From Mycolicibacterium porcinum (lineage in GTDB: Bacteria; Actinomycetota; Actinomycetes; Mycobacteriales; Mycobacteriaceae): a stretch of 19,326 bases of DNA. How positions within the stretch are numbered: the stretch's first letter is position 1; each line of letters starts with the position of its first letter. The notes beneath the pieces were generated by a model. That model worked only from the letters and a program-made list of their open reading frames with translations. It did not search any database and had not been told where the DNA came from. The stretch is taken from contig MSTD01000073.1 in NCBI GenBank assembly GCA_001942045.1, positions 1 to 19,326 on the forward strand, written 5' to 3'. Shown here piece after piece: positions 1-7,495 of the stretch. The translations under genes were made by a program, and so were the position numbers.

Positions 1-1
1 G

Positions 2-418
2 GAGTTCGACGCGGCCGCCCCCAAGCACGATGTGATGGATTTCGGCGACAAGATCGACCTACGCACCATGCCCTCGGACAACTCCGAGTTCGCGATCTCG
101 CCGTTCTGGATCCGCACGCAGGACGAGATCGAGGACGATCCGCTGATCCGGGCCTGCACCCTTACGTTTCTGTCCGATCTCGGACCGGTCCCGTCGGCGC
201 TGCCGCCGTCAGTCCCGCTGCGGTCGGATCTCGGTTTCGCCGCCAGCCTCGACCACTCGATCTGGTTTCACCGGCCGTTCCTGCCCCGGGTCTGGCACCG
301 CTATGAACTGCAGTCGGCCAATCACAACGATTCCCGCGGGCTGGCGCGCGGCTCGCTGTACGACGCCGCGGGATCACTGATCGCCAGCGTCAGCCAGGAA
401 GCGCTCTGGCGGATCTAG
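2..418 (+). CDS. TesB-type acyl-CoA thioesterase, C-terminal part (5' end outside window)
   Basis: The frame is open from base 2, so the gene begins upstream of the window; only about 138 C-terminal codons are present, ending in TAG at 416-418. Family role: hydrolysis of acyl-CoA to free fatty acid and CoA by a double-hotdog enzyme. The visible part matches the second hotdog domain: an FWIR motif, an Asp in LSDLG, the signature SLDHSIWFHRPF, RGLARG, and the terminal ASVSQE. These supply the Asp and Gln of the TesB-type catalytic triad, with Ser where E. coli TesB has Thr, a conservative change. The internal GTG at 32 and ATG at 35 lie inside the conserved domain and are not the real start. 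The next gene follows after 42 bases on the same strand and may be co-transcribed. Family assignment is firm; the chain-length preference of the enzyme cannot be told. Confidence 0.85.
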   Translation, partial: EFDAAAPKHDVMDFGDKIDLRTMPSDNSEFAISPFWIRTQDEIEDDPLIRACTLTFLSDLGPVPSALPPSVPLRSDLGFAASLDHSIWFHRPFLPRVWHRYELQSANHNDSRGLARGSLYDAAGSLIASVSQEALWRI

Positions 419-460
419 CCCGGCACGTTTGCCCGGCCGGCATCGGGGGCAGTCGGTGGC

Positions 461-1123
461 ATGAAGATCTCCGATGTCGCCTCCTGGCCGGTCGAGCTCG
501 GCGCCGCGGTACGGCACCGACGGCTGTTCCATCCCAATGGCGTACTGGCACGCGGCGTTCTCGAACGCACCGCGCCCGACGGCCGGGGGCTGCCGCTCTA
601 CTCCTGCGATGTCGTCGGGAGATTGTCCAAAGGGATCGGCACACCGGACTCAGTGCCCGACATCGCCGGCCTGGCCTGGCGTATGCCACCGCGACTGTCC
701 GGAACTCCCTGGGATGTGCTGCTGGCCTCCACCCTGGCCGGCAATCGATTTGTGTTGTGGCCGGCCAATTCCTGGGCCGGTATCACGTTCTCCAGCATCA
801 TGCCTCTGCGATGCGACGGCGTGCTGTGGTGGTTGCGGGCCCGGCTCATCACCCAGTTCGACGGCGGCGGGTTGTCCCTCGGCAGCGTGGACGGTCAACT
901 GCAGCGCGGTGGAATCCACTTTGACATCGAACAGTGCACCGCCGCAGGCGAATTCGAGCCGGTGGCCCGGTTGGCGCTGCGCGAGAAGCTGCCGCACAAC
1001 CGCGACGTCTCCTTCGACCCCGCACTGCACCAGGCCGACGGGGTCCGCCTGGTGCCCACCTGGCTGACCGACGTCCGCCGCATCGCATACCACCGCAGCC
1101 GCGTTGGGCGCGACGCCGAATAG
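461..1123 (+). CDS. Conserved actinobacterial protein with catalase-like sequence pattern; function unknown
   Basis: 220 residues with no signal peptide and no convincing membrane segment. Residues 21-85 contain a pattern (RRLFHPNGV, then RLSKGIGTP, then PDIAGLAWRMP, then WDVLLAS) that resembles the core of heme-catalase-like proteins, where an RFS..G motif precedes a D..GFA motif and a DLL motif. Later there is FDPALH near residue 188. Relatives in mycobacteria are, as I remember, often labelled 'phosphodiesterase', but no metal-binding His/Asp set of a phosphodiesterase is visible. A catalase-like fold is my inference and no heme-ligand Tyr motif could be identified, so no activity is claimed. 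The ATG at 461 is preceded by a G-run at 445-449, 11 bases upstream, which is a poor Shine-Dalgarno. It lies 42 bases after the thioesterase gene and ends 3 bases before the stop of a convergent small gene. Confidence 0.7.
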   Translation: MKISDVASWPVELGAAVRHRRLFHPNGVLARGVLERTAPDGRGLPLYSCDVVGRLSKGIGTPDSVPDIAGLAWRMPPRLSGTPWDVLLASTLAGNRFVLWPANSWAGITFSSIMPLRCDGVLWWLRARLITQFDGGGLSLGSVDGQLQRGGIHFDIEQCTAAGEFEPVARLALREKLPHNRDVSFDPALHQADGVRLVPTWLTDVRRIAYHRSRVGRDAE

Positions 1124-1126
1124 AGT

Positions 1127-1273
1127 TCAGTCGGGCGGTTCCTGACTGGCGCTCTCAGTGGTGTCGACGTCCGGGGTGTCCTCCGGCACCTTCTTGGTCC
1201 GGGCACCTTTGTCCGGCTTGTCACCGCTCTGCTCGCGGTGCTCTTCGTCGTAGATCCCCTTACCCGTTGGCAT
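1127..1273 (-). CDS. Small acidic hydrophilic protein, 48 residues
   Basis: This short ORF reads from an ATG (complement of 1271-1273) to TGA (complement of 1127-1129). The product begins MPTGKGIYDEEH and continues as a charged, Asp/Glu/Lys/Pro-rich, apparently disordered chain ending SQEPPD. There is no hydrophobic segment and no Cys. Codon third positions are strongly G/C and the product is compositionally unlike a random high-GC shadow frame, which is usually Arg/Ala/Pro-rich. Support also comes from the layout: the gene fills the only gap between its neighbours, and its stop lies 3 bases from the stop of the convergent upstream gene. No Shine-Dalgarno is visible; a near-miss -10 hexamer (TATCTC) lies 6 bases before the ATG. 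It is the last gene of a minus-strand series after the GatB/YqeY gene. Function is unknown. Confidence 0.65.
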   Translation of the reverse strand: MPTGKGIYDEEHREQSGDKPDKGARTKKVPEDTPDVDTTESASQEPPD

Positions 1274-1340
1274 ACGACTGAGATACCCGTCGGCGCGAGT
1301 TTCAACCCGGCGCCGGCCGCCTCAAACTTCCTGGAGTGCC

Positions 1341-1805
1341 CTAAAGACGCGCCTTGACCGCGGCCGAAAGCCGCGCGCCGTCGGCCTTGCCTGCCGCAAT
1401 GGCCGTGGCAGCCTTCATCACCTGGCCCATCTGCCGCATGCCGGGGCGTTCCCCGAGTTGCTCGGCAACCTGCGCGATGGCGGTGTCGGCGACGTCGGCT
1501 AGTTCGGCGTCGGTCAGCGGGGTCGGCAGGTACTCGTCGATGACGCGGGCTTCGGCGTGCTCGTTGGCCGCCAGTTCACCCCTGCCGTTCTGGGTATAGA
1601 TCTCGGCCGCGTCGCCGCGCTTCTTCGATTCGCGGGCCAGCACCGCGATCACCTCGGCGTCGGACAGCTCCCGGGCCTGCTTACCCGAGACCTCCTCGGC
1701 CTGGATCGCGGCCAGCAGCATCCGCAGGGTCGCGGTGCGCAGCTTGTCCTGCGACTTCATCGCGCTGGTCAGGTCTGCGCGCAGCTTGTCCTTGAGCTCG
1801 GCCAT
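1341..1805 (-). CDS. GatB/YqeY domain protein (Rv3688c-like)
   Basis: 154 residues, the usual length for the stand-alone YqeY family, starting MAELKDKLRADL and spanning the family end to end. Typical features are TLRMLLAAIQ near residue 27, VIAVLARESKKRGDA near 53, VIDEYLP near 88 and GQVMKAAT near 127. The fold is the helical tail domain that GatB uses to bind tRNA in the glutamyl-tRNA amidotransferase; the role of free-standing YqeY proteins is not established. The gene follows the SIMPL-domain gene after 20 bases on the same strand, but has its own candidate -10 (TAGGTT) 6 bases before the ATG and no Shine-Dalgarno, so a leaderless transcript of its own is plausible. Its position next to the following membrane/MoxR cluster matches M. 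tuberculosis Rv3688c. Confidence 0.93.
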   Translation of the reverse strand: MAELKDKLRADLTSAMKSQDKLRTATLRMLLAAIQAEEVSGKQARELSDAEVIAVLARESKKRGDAAEIYTQNGRGELAANEHAEARVIDEYLPTPLTDAELADVADTAIAQVAEQLGERPGMRQMGQVMKAATAIAAGKADGARLSAAVKARL

Positions 1806-1817
1806 AGCGTCAACCTA
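1806..1817 (-). promoter_or_regulatory. Candidate leaderless promoter of the GatB/YqeY gene
   Basis: On the minus strand TAGGTT (complement of 1812-1817) is followed by six bases, GACGCT, and then the ATG. This places a transcription start at or next to the start codon. No Shine-Dalgarno is present. The -10 match is seen; leaderless transcription is inferred. Confidence 0.45.
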
Positions 1818-1825
1818 CGCTGCGG

Positions 1826-2497
1826 TCACTCCTCGCCCGCTACGAATTTCGCATCGACCGACATCGATACCTCGATATCGGCGGGCACCAACTGCAGCTC
1901 GGGCGCGCCGCCGCCCGGCGACATGGCCATCGCGCGCATCATCCGCGGAGACGATTCCTCGGGTGAGCGGCTCAACATGCCGGCATCGCCGATCGCCACG
2001 GGCCGCACCGGCCCGAGGCGCAGGGCGTCCGAGTAACGCTGGGCCCGGGTCACCGCGTCCCGGACCGCGGCGGTGTGTACCTCGGCGACCAGCTCGTCGC
2101 GATGCGCCGCGGTCAGCGCCCAATCGATCCGGGACAACGCGAAACTGCCGGTCTCAGCGACGTGGCCGCCGACCCACCGCGACAGTGCGGTGAAATCGCT
2201 GAACCTGACCTCGACGTCGACGCTGGCGTGGTGCACCAGCGGCAGCTGCTTGCCCTCGTTGTTCCACGGCCGGTTGGACCAGGTGCGCACCTGGCCGGTG
2301 GACCATCGGGTGACCGGACCACCGTCGGGATCGTGCAGCGGTGCGATCGACGATTTCACCGCGTCCAGGTCTCGGGCCACCCGCTCGTACACCGGCTCGA
2401 TGGCTGGTCCTTCGTAACCGAGGGTGGCGTGGACCGTCGCGCGCTCGGGTGGCCGGTAGGCGGAAAACGATCCCCGCACGATGATCTCGGTCGGCAT
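1826..2497 (-). CDS. SIMPL (DUF541) domain protein
   Basis: 223 residues from the ATG at 2495-2497 (MPTEIIVRGSFSAY). A longer in-frame start at 2566 exists, but it would run over the start of the divergent membrane gene and add a low-complexity leader with no family resemblance. The sequence fits SIMPL/DUF541: an N-terminal VRGSFSAYRPPERATV strand, a middle Trp/Asn-rich strand pair, LVAEVHTAAVRDAVTRAQRYSDALRL near residues 135-160, and a C-terminal beta strand with PADIEVSMSVDAKFV. No signal peptide is visible, unlike many DUF541 proteins, suggesting a cytoplasmic protein. The biochemical role of bacterial DUF541 proteins is poorly defined. Upstream GGTGAGG could serve as a Shine-Dalgarno, but the same bases include a TACGGT -10 hexamer 6 bases before the ATG. 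The gene is divergent from the membrane gene, 41 bases apart. Confidence 0.88.
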   Translation of the reverse strand: MPTEIIVRGSFSAYRPPERATVHATLGYEGPAIEPVYERVARDLDAVKSSIAPLHDPDGGPVTRWSTGQVRTWSNRPWNNEGKQLPLVHHASVDVEVRFSDFTALSRWVGGHVAETGSFALSRIDWALTAAHRDELVAEVHTAAVRDAVTRAQRYSDALRLGPVRPVAIGDAGMLSRSPEESSPRMMRAMAMSPGGGAPELQLVPADIEVSMSVDAKFVAGEE

Positions 2498-2509
2498 GTC
2501 CTCACCGTA
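2498..2509 (-). promoter_or_regulatory. Candidate -10 element of the SIMPL-domain gene
   Basis: TACGGT on the minus strand (complement of 2504-2509) precedes GAGGAC and the ATG, giving the spacing of a leaderless start. The reading is ambiguous because GGTGAGG in the same place would also work as a ribosome binding site of a longer transcript. Confidence 0.35.
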
Positions 2510-2538
2510 GTTGCTGTCCGGCGAGCCGGGAGGACAGG

Positions 2539-3519
2539 ATGGAACGCATGACGAGCGGTCGGCCACATTTCGGGAACGTCATCCCGCTACGTCCGTTGAG
2601 CCTGACCGACATCTTCAACGGCGCGGTCGCCTACATCCGCACCAACCCCAAGGCCACGCTGGGCCTGGCCACCGTGGTGGTGCTCGCCTCGCAGATCGTC
2701 TCGCTCGCGCTGCAAGTCGGGCCGCTGTCGGCCCTCGGCGAATTCGACACCACGCTGCAGGGCGAGGCGCCGTCGTCGGGGACCATCGCGGTGTTCGCCG
2801 CCGGCGCGTTCACCGGGATCGTGGTGACGACGCTGGCCTCACTCCTGCTCAGCGGCATGCTCACGGTGGTGATCGGCCGCTCGGTGTTCGGCGGCCGCAT
2901 CACCGTCGGTGAGGCCTGGCAGCGGCTGCGCGGCCGGTTGCCCGCACTGATCGGGCTGACCGCGCTACAGGCGCTGGCGTTGATCGTCGTGGCCGGCGGC
3001 GTCGCCATCGTGATCGTCGGGGCGGGGTCGGTCGGCGGCGGGCTGGCCGCGTTCCTGGCCGGCGTGCTGTTGGTGCCGCTGACGCTGCTCGGGGTGCTGT
3101 ACGTGTCGACGGTGCTGTTGTTCGCTCCCGCGGTGATCGTGTTGGAGCAGCTCGGCATCGTCGAGGCGATCAAACGCTCATTCACGTTGGTGAACAAGGA
3201 TTTCTGGCGGGTGTTCGGCATCTGGGTGCTGTCCACGATCGTGGCCGGGGTGATCGGCTGGGGCGTGGGCGCGCCGTTCAACGTGGCCGGGCAGATCATG
3301 ACGATGGTCGCCGACGGTCCCACCTTGCCGGCCCTGATCCTGAGCGCCGTCGGCGCGGCGGTCGGGCAGATCGTCACTGCACCGTTCAGCGCGGGCGTGG
3401 TGGTGCTGCTGTACGCCGATCGCCGGTTCCGGGCCGAGGCGTTCGACCTGATGCTGCAGACGGGTGCCGGCGCACCGGTCGAGGCCGCCGATCAACTATG
3501 GCTGCGCCGGTACATCTGA
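2539..3519 (+). CDS. Multipass membrane protein, GPDPase membrane-domain type (Rv3689-like)
   Basis: 326 residues. After a short cytoplasmic leader containing IPLRPLSLTDIFNGAVAYIRTNPKATLG, hydrophobic segments occur at about 38-58, 88-112, 135-165, 170-205, 228-250 and 258-295. The 'RPLSLTDIFNGA..YIR.NP' opening is typical of actinobacterial membrane proteins related to the glycerophosphoryl diester phosphodiesterase membrane domain. No phosphodiesterase catalytic domain is attached, so enzyme activity should not be assumed. Start choice: ATG 2539 has GGGAGG at 2528-2533, 5 bases upstream; the in-frame ATG at 2548 is an alternative with a wide spacing. The stop at 3517-3519 is one base from the next gene's GTG, implying translational coupling into the MoxR run. 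It is probably part of the membrane platform of that system, by inference from position. Confidence 0.85.
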   Translation: MERMTSGRPHFGNVIPLRPLSLTDIFNGAVAYIRTNPKATLGLATVVVLASQIVSLALQVGPLSALGEFDTTLQGEAPSSGTIAVFAAGAFTGIVVTTLASLLLSGMLTVVIGRSVFGGRITVGEAWQRLRGRLPALIGLTALQALALIVVAGGVAIVIVGAGSVGGGLAAFLAGVLLVPLTLLGVLYVSTVLLFAPAVIVLEQLGIVEAIKRSFTLVNKDFWRVFGIWVLSTIVAGVIGWGVGAPFNVAGQIMTMVADGPTLPALILSAVGAAVGQIVTAPFSAGVVVLLYADRRFRAEAFDLMLQTGAGAPVEAADQLWLRRYI

Positions 3520-3520
3520 G

Positions 3521-4108
3521 GTGACGAGCATCGACATCGACCGTGACGCGGCGCATGACGCCGCGCAGAACGAGCTGTCCAAGCCGATCTACCCACGAGC
3601 ATCCCCGACCGAACAGATCGGCGAGTGGCTCAACGACCTGCTGTACCGGATCACCGCCGCGGGCTCCACGATCCCCGGTGGCTGGTTCACCATCTCGGTG
3701 CTGGTGATCCTCGTCGTGGTGGCCGTCGTGGTGGCGGTGCGCATCGCGCGACGCACGATGCGCACCTCCCGCACCGCGGAACAGGCCTTGTTCGGCAGCC
3801 AGGAGCTCAGCGCTGCGCAGCACCGTGCGATCGCCGAACAATGTGCCGCACAAGGTGATTGGTCGGCAGCGATCCGGCACCGAGTCCGCGCGCTGGCCCG
3901 CCACCTCGAGGAAACCGGAGTGCTCGACGCCGTCCCGGGCCGGACCGCCACCGAACTCGCGCGCGACACGGCGACGGCACTACCCGCCCTGTCGTCCGAA
4001 CTGTTCAGTGCGGCAACCGCATTCAACGACGTCACCTACGGTGAGCAACCGGGTACCGAAGCCGCCTATCGGGCGATCGCGGCCCTCGACGAGGTCGTCC
4101 CGGCATGA
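3521..4108 (+). CDS. DUF4129 domain membrane protein
   Basis: 195 residues from GTG 3521, one base after the stop of the preceding gene. An upstream in-frame ATG at 3464 would overlap that gene by 56 bases and give a leader unlike the family. A single membrane segment lies at about 61-81 (GWFTISVLVILVVVAVVVAV), preceded by a short segment with PIYPRASP near residue 22. The cytoplasmic C-terminal part (about 95-190) is the DUF4129 domain: ALFGSQELSAAQHRAIAEQCAAQGDW, then IRHRVRALARHLEETGVL, then GRTATELARD and a final FNDVTYG motif. DUF4129 proteins sit next to MoxR, DUF58 and DUF4350 genes across actinobacteria; their molecular role is not known. The stop overlaps the next ATG in an ATGA junction. 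Confidence 0.88.
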   Translation: MTSIDIDRDAAHDAAQNELSKPIYPRASPTEQIGEWLNDLLYRITAAGSTIPGGWFTISVLVILVVVAVVVAVRIARRTMRTSRTAEQALFGSQELSAAQHRAIAEQCAAQGDWSAAIRHRVRALARHLEETGVLDAVPGRTATELARDTATALPALSSELFSAATAFNDVTYGEQPGTEAAYRAIAALDEVVPA

Positions 4109-5217
4109 GGGGGCGTCTTCGCACGGCCCCCTGGGTGCTGCTGGCCTTCGCCGTCATCGTCGCGGTCGCTGTGGTCACGGTGCTGCTGACCGCACCGCGC
4201 CCGGGCGGGGCGATGGATCCCGAGTCCACCTCGCCGGAGGGAACGCACGCGTTGGCCAGCCTGTTACGCGAGCACGGTGTCGAGGTGATCACCGCCACCA
4301 ACGTGGACGAGGTACAGCGTGCCGCCCGGCCCGGCACCCTGCTAGTGGTGGCCCAGACGATGTTCCTGGCCAGCGAGAAAACCGTGGCCCGGCTAGCCGA
4401 TACCCCTGGAGACCTGCTGCTCGTGGCGCCGATCGGGCTCACCCGGGAGAAGCTGGCCCCGCTCGTGCGCCTCGGCAAGCCGACGGAGTTCGGCGGCGGC
4501 GAGCCGGAATGCGAACTGCCCGAGGCAAACCGGGCCGGTCGCGCGCAGCTCGGCACCACCGACACGTTTGCCGCCGCCGGCGATACCCCGGTGAGCCTCT
4601 GCTACGGCGGCGCGCTGGCCCGCTACCACGATGGGCCGCGTACCGTGACCGTGGTCGGCACGGGCAATTTCATGACCAACTCGGGCCTGCTCAAAGAAGG
4701 CAACGCCGCATTGGCGATGAATCTGGCCGGCGCCGCGCCGCGGGTGATCTGGTATGCACCACAGCATTTCGAGGCCAGCTCAGCCGATGACGGCAAGTTG
4801 TCGGATCTCATGCCGCCGCAGGTCCGATGGATCGTGCTGCAGCTGTGCTTGGTGGTGGCGCTGGTGGCGGTGGCTCAAGCCCGACGCCTGGGCCCGTTGG
4901 TGGCCGAGTCGTTGCCGGTCGTGGTCCGTGCCTCGGAGACCGTGGAAGGGCGCGGACGGTTGTACCGCTCCCGGCGGGCACGTGGCCGGGCCGCCGATGC
5001 GCTGCGCACCGCGACGCTGGGCCGGCTGTTGCCGAGGCTCGGCCTGAACACCGCGGCGCCACCGCATGCCGTCGCGGCCGCCGTCGCCGCGCGGTCCGGC
5101 GGCGATGCCAACGCCGCCGGATACGTGCTGTTCGGCCCGCCGCCGGCCACCGATGCCGAACTCGTCCATCTCGCACACCAACTCGACGACATCGAAAGGC
5201 AGGTCGCACACTCGTGA
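4105..5217 (+). CDS. DUF4350 domain membrane protein
   Basis: 370 residues. A first membrane segment lies at about 9-30, followed by an extracytoplasmic domain opening with DPESTSPEGTHALASLL (38-54), the usual DUF4350 start, and containing two Cys (136 and 166) that could pair outside the membrane. A second membrane segment lies at about 241-258, followed by an Arg-rich cytoplasmic tail with RARGRAADALRTATLGRLL near 291-309. DUF4350 is a non-enzymatic-looking Rossmann/GATase-like module; its function is unknown, but it is a fixed neighbour of MoxR and DUF58 in actinobacteria. It overlaps both neighbours by 4 bases (ATGA at 4105, GTGA at 5214), so translation is likely coupled through the operon. 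Confidence 0.87.
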   Translation: MRGRLRTAPWVLLAFAVIVAVAVVTVLLTAPRPGGAMDPESTSPEGTHALASLLREHGVEVITATNVDEVQRAARPGTLLVVAQTMFLASEKTVARLADTPGDLLLVAPIGLTREKLAPLVRLGKPTEFGGGEPECELPEANRAGRAQLGTTDTFAAAGDTPVSLCYGGALARYHDGPRTVTVVGTGNFMTNSGLLKEGNAALAMNLAGAAPRVIWYAPQHFEASSADDGKLSDLMPPQVRWIVLQLCLVVALVAVAQARRLGPLVAESLPVVVRASETVEGRGRLYRSRRARGRAADALRTATLGRLLPRLGLNTAAPPHAVAAAVAARSGGDANAAGYVLFGPPPATDAELVHLAHQLDDIERQVAHS

Positions 5218-6173
5218 CTCAGCCCACCTCCGAGAATGCCCGTGAAGCCCTGCTGGCCCTGCGCAACGAGATCGCCAAGGTGGTGGTCGGTCAGGATGCG
5301 GTGATCAGCGGCCTGGTGGTGGCGTTGTTGTGCCGCGGGCACGTGCTGCTTGAGGGAGTGCCCGGGGTGGCGAAGACGCTGCTGGTGCGCACGCTGGCCG
5401 CAGCCCTGCAGTTGGAGTTCAAGCGGGTGCAGTTCACCCCGGACCTGATGCCCGGTGACGTCACGGGCTCGCTGGTGTACGACGCACGGACCGCCGAGTT
5501 CGAGTTCCGTTCCGGCCCGGTGTTCACCAACCTGCTGTTGGCCGACGAGATCAACCGCACCCCGCCGAAAACCCAAGCGGCCCTCCTGGAAGCGATGGAG
5601 GAACGTCAGGTCAGCGTCGACGGGTCGCCCCGTCCGCTGCCCGACCCGTTCATCGTGGCGGCCACCCAGAACCCGATCGAGTACGAGGGCACCTACCAGC
5701 TGCCCGAGGCCCAGCTGGACCGGTTCCTGTTGAAGCTCACGGTGCCGCTGCCACCGCGAGATCAGGAGATCGCCATCCTGGGGCGCCATGCTCATGGTTT
5801 CGATCCGCGCGACCTGTCGGCGGTGCGGCCGGTGGCCGGCGCGGCCGAGCTGGCCGCGGGCCGCGACGCGGTGCGCCAGGTGCTGGCCGGCGACGAGGTG
5901 CTGGGCTACATCGTCGACATCGTCGGGGCCACCAGGCATTCCCCGTCGCTGCAGCTCGGCGTGTCACCGCGCGGGGCGACCGCACTGCTGGGCACGTCGC
6001 GCTCATGGGCGTGGCTCTCCGGGCGCAACTACGTCACCCCCGACGACGTCAAGGCGATGGCGCGGTCGACGCTGCGCCACCGGGTGGCACTGCGACCGGA
6101 GGCCGAGCTGGAGGGCGCCACCGCCGACGGAGTGCTGGACGGCATCCTGGCCGCCGTTCCGGTACCGCGCTGA
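5214..6173 (+). CDS. moxR2: MoxR-family AAA+ ATPase (MoxR2/Rv3692-like)
   Basis: 319 residues from GTG 5214, which overlaps the stop of DUF4350 by 4 bases; GAAAGGCAGG upstream can serve as ribosome binding site. Residues 48-55 are the Walker A motif GVPGVAKT, 107-112 the Walker B motif ending in DE, and 149-154 the sensor motif ATQNP. EYEGTYQLPEAQLDRFLLK (about 157-175) is a MoxR signature, and the C-terminal lid follows from about residue 235. MoxR ATPases are cytoplasmic AAA+ machines thought to act as chaperones, often together with VWA or DUF58 partners. Here a DUF58 gene follows with a one-base TGATG overlap, which supports a MoxR-DUF58 pair acting on membrane or envelope clients. The symbol follows the M. 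tuberculosis gene in the same context. Confidence 0.94.
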   Translation: MTQPTSENAREALLALRNEIAKVVVGQDAVISGLVVALLCRGHVLLEGVPGVAKTLLVRTLAAALQLEFKRVQFTPDLMPGDVTGSLVYDARTAEFEFRSGPVFTNLLLADEINRTPPKTQAALLEAMEERQVSVDGSPRPLPDPFIVAATQNPIEYEGTYQLPEAQLDRFLLKLTVPLPPRDQEIAILGRHAHGFDPRDLSAVRPVAGAAELAAGRDAVRQVLAGDEVLGYIVDIVGATRHSPSLQLGVSPRGATALLGTSRSWAWLSGRNYVTPDDVKAMARSTLRHRVALRPEAELEGATADGVLDGILAAVPVPR

Positions 6174-7495
6174 TGGTTCTCACCGGCCGCGCCGGTCTGG
6201 TGGCACTGGTCTGCGTGCTGCCGATCGCGTTGGCCCCGTGGCCAGCAACGGCTTTCGCGGTGCTGGCGGCGCTGCTGACCGTGGCCGTGGCCGTCGACGT
6301 CGTGCTCGCCGGACGTATCCGGGATCTACAGCTGACCCGTGGCGGCGAGTCGGCCGCACGCTTGGGCCAGACCGTCGATGCCGTGCTCGACGTGCACAAC
6401 ACCGGACGCCGCCGGGTGCGCGGCGCGATTCGCGACGCGTGGCCGCCCAGCGCGTCGGCGCAGCCCCGCGCGCATCAGGTGAATATCGGTGCCGGACAGA
6501 AGGTTTCCCTGGCCACCCGGTTGCACCCGGCCCGCCGGGGCGACCAGCGCAGCGAGCTGGTGACAGTGCGCTCGCTCGGCCCGTTGGGGCTGGCTGGCCG
6601 GCAACGGTCGCAGCGGCTGCCGGGGCAGATCCGCATCCTGCCGCCGTTCCTGTCCCGCAAGCACCTGCCGTCCCGGCTGGCCAGGCTGCGACAGCTGGAC
6701 GGCGCGATCCCGGTGTTGATCCGCGGCCAGGGAACCGAATTCGATTCGCTGCGTGAATATGTCGTCGGCGACGATGTTCGCTCGATCGACTGGCGGGCCA
6801 CCGCGCGCCGCGCCGATGTCGTGGTGCGCACGTGGCGCCCGGAACGCGACCGCCGGGTGGTGATCGTGCTCGATACCGGACGCACCTCGGCCGGCCGGGT
6901 CGGGGTGGACCCCACCGCTCTGGATCCGGGCGGGTGGCCGCGTCTGGACTGGTCGATGGACGCCGCGCTGTTGTTGGCGGCCCTGGCCTCGCGGGCCGGG
7001 GACCATGTCGATTTCCTGGCCATCGATCGGGTGTCGCGCGCCGGGGTGTGGGGCGCCTCCCGCACCGAGCTGCTGGCCTCGCTCGTGGCGGCGATGGCGC
7101 CGTTGCAGCCGGCGCTGGTGGAATCCGATGCCACCGCGATGGTTTCGGCGGTGTTGCGCCGGGTGCGGGGCCGGGCGCTGGTGGTGCTGTTGACCGATCT
7201 GAATGCCTCGGCGCTCGACGAGGGATTGATGACGGTGCTGCCGCAACTGTCGGCACGCCATCAGGTGCTGCTGGCCGCGGTCTCCGATCCACGCGTCGAC
7301 CAGTTGGCGGCCGGCCGGTCCGACGCCGCGCAGGTATACGACGCCGCAGCGGCCGAGCGAGCCCGCAACGACCGCCGGGCTATCGCGTCGCGGCTGCGGG
7401 GGCACGGTGTCGATGTGGTCGATGCCCGTCCCGAAGACCTGGCGCCGGCCCTGGCCGACCACTATCTGTCGATGAAGGCGGCTGGCAAGCTCTAA
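6173..7495 (+). CDS. DUF58 domain protein (Rv3693-like)
   Basis: 440 residues from ATG 6173, sharing one base with the MoxR stop; longer in-frame starts lie inside moxR. Two closely spaced hydrophobic segments occupy about 8-46, after which the protein is predicted to be a large soluble domain. DUF58 hallmarks: GTEFDSLREY at 187-196, DDVRSIDWRATAR at 200-212, and a VWA-like strand VIVLDTGRTSA at 230-240, whose DTGRTS replaces the classical DxSxS metal site. A second VWA-like segment ALVVLLTDL lies near 340. Known DUF58 proteins are partners of MoxR ATPases. The TAA stop at 7493-7495 overlaps the TAG of the convergent SpoIIM-like gene, leaving no intergenic space. Confidence 0.92.
   Translation: MVLTGRAGLVALVCVLPIALAPWPATAFAVLAALLTVAVAVDVVLAGRIRDLQLTRGGESAARLGQTVDAVLDVHNTGRRRVRGAIRDAWPPSASAQPRAHQVNIGAGQKVSLATRLHPARRGDQRSELVTVRSLGPLGLAGRQRSQRLPGQIRILPPFLSRKHLPSRLARLRQLDGAIPVLIRGQGTEFDSLREYVVGDDVRSIDWRATARRADVVVRTWRPERDRRVVIVLDTGRTSAGRVGVDPTALDPGGWPRLDWSMDAALLLAALASRAGDHVDFLAIDRVSRAGVWGASRTELLASLVAAMAPLQPALVESDATAMVSAVLRRVRGRALVVLLTDLNASALDEGLMTVLPQLSARHQVLLAAVSDPRVDQLAAGRSDAAQVYDAAAAERARNDRRAIASRLRGHGVDVVDARPEDLAPALADHYLSMKAAGKL

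Noticed and set aside
1307..1316. Palindrome CCGGCGCCGG between the GatB/YqeY and small acidic protein genes as a terminator
   Set aside because: It is a self-complementary GC run without a loop or T-tract; such runs are frequent at this GC content.
4827..5213. Extended N-terminus for MoxR from 4827
   Set aside because: It overlaps DUF4350 almost entirely, is Arg/Gly-rich, and the MoxR domain begins right after GTG 5214.
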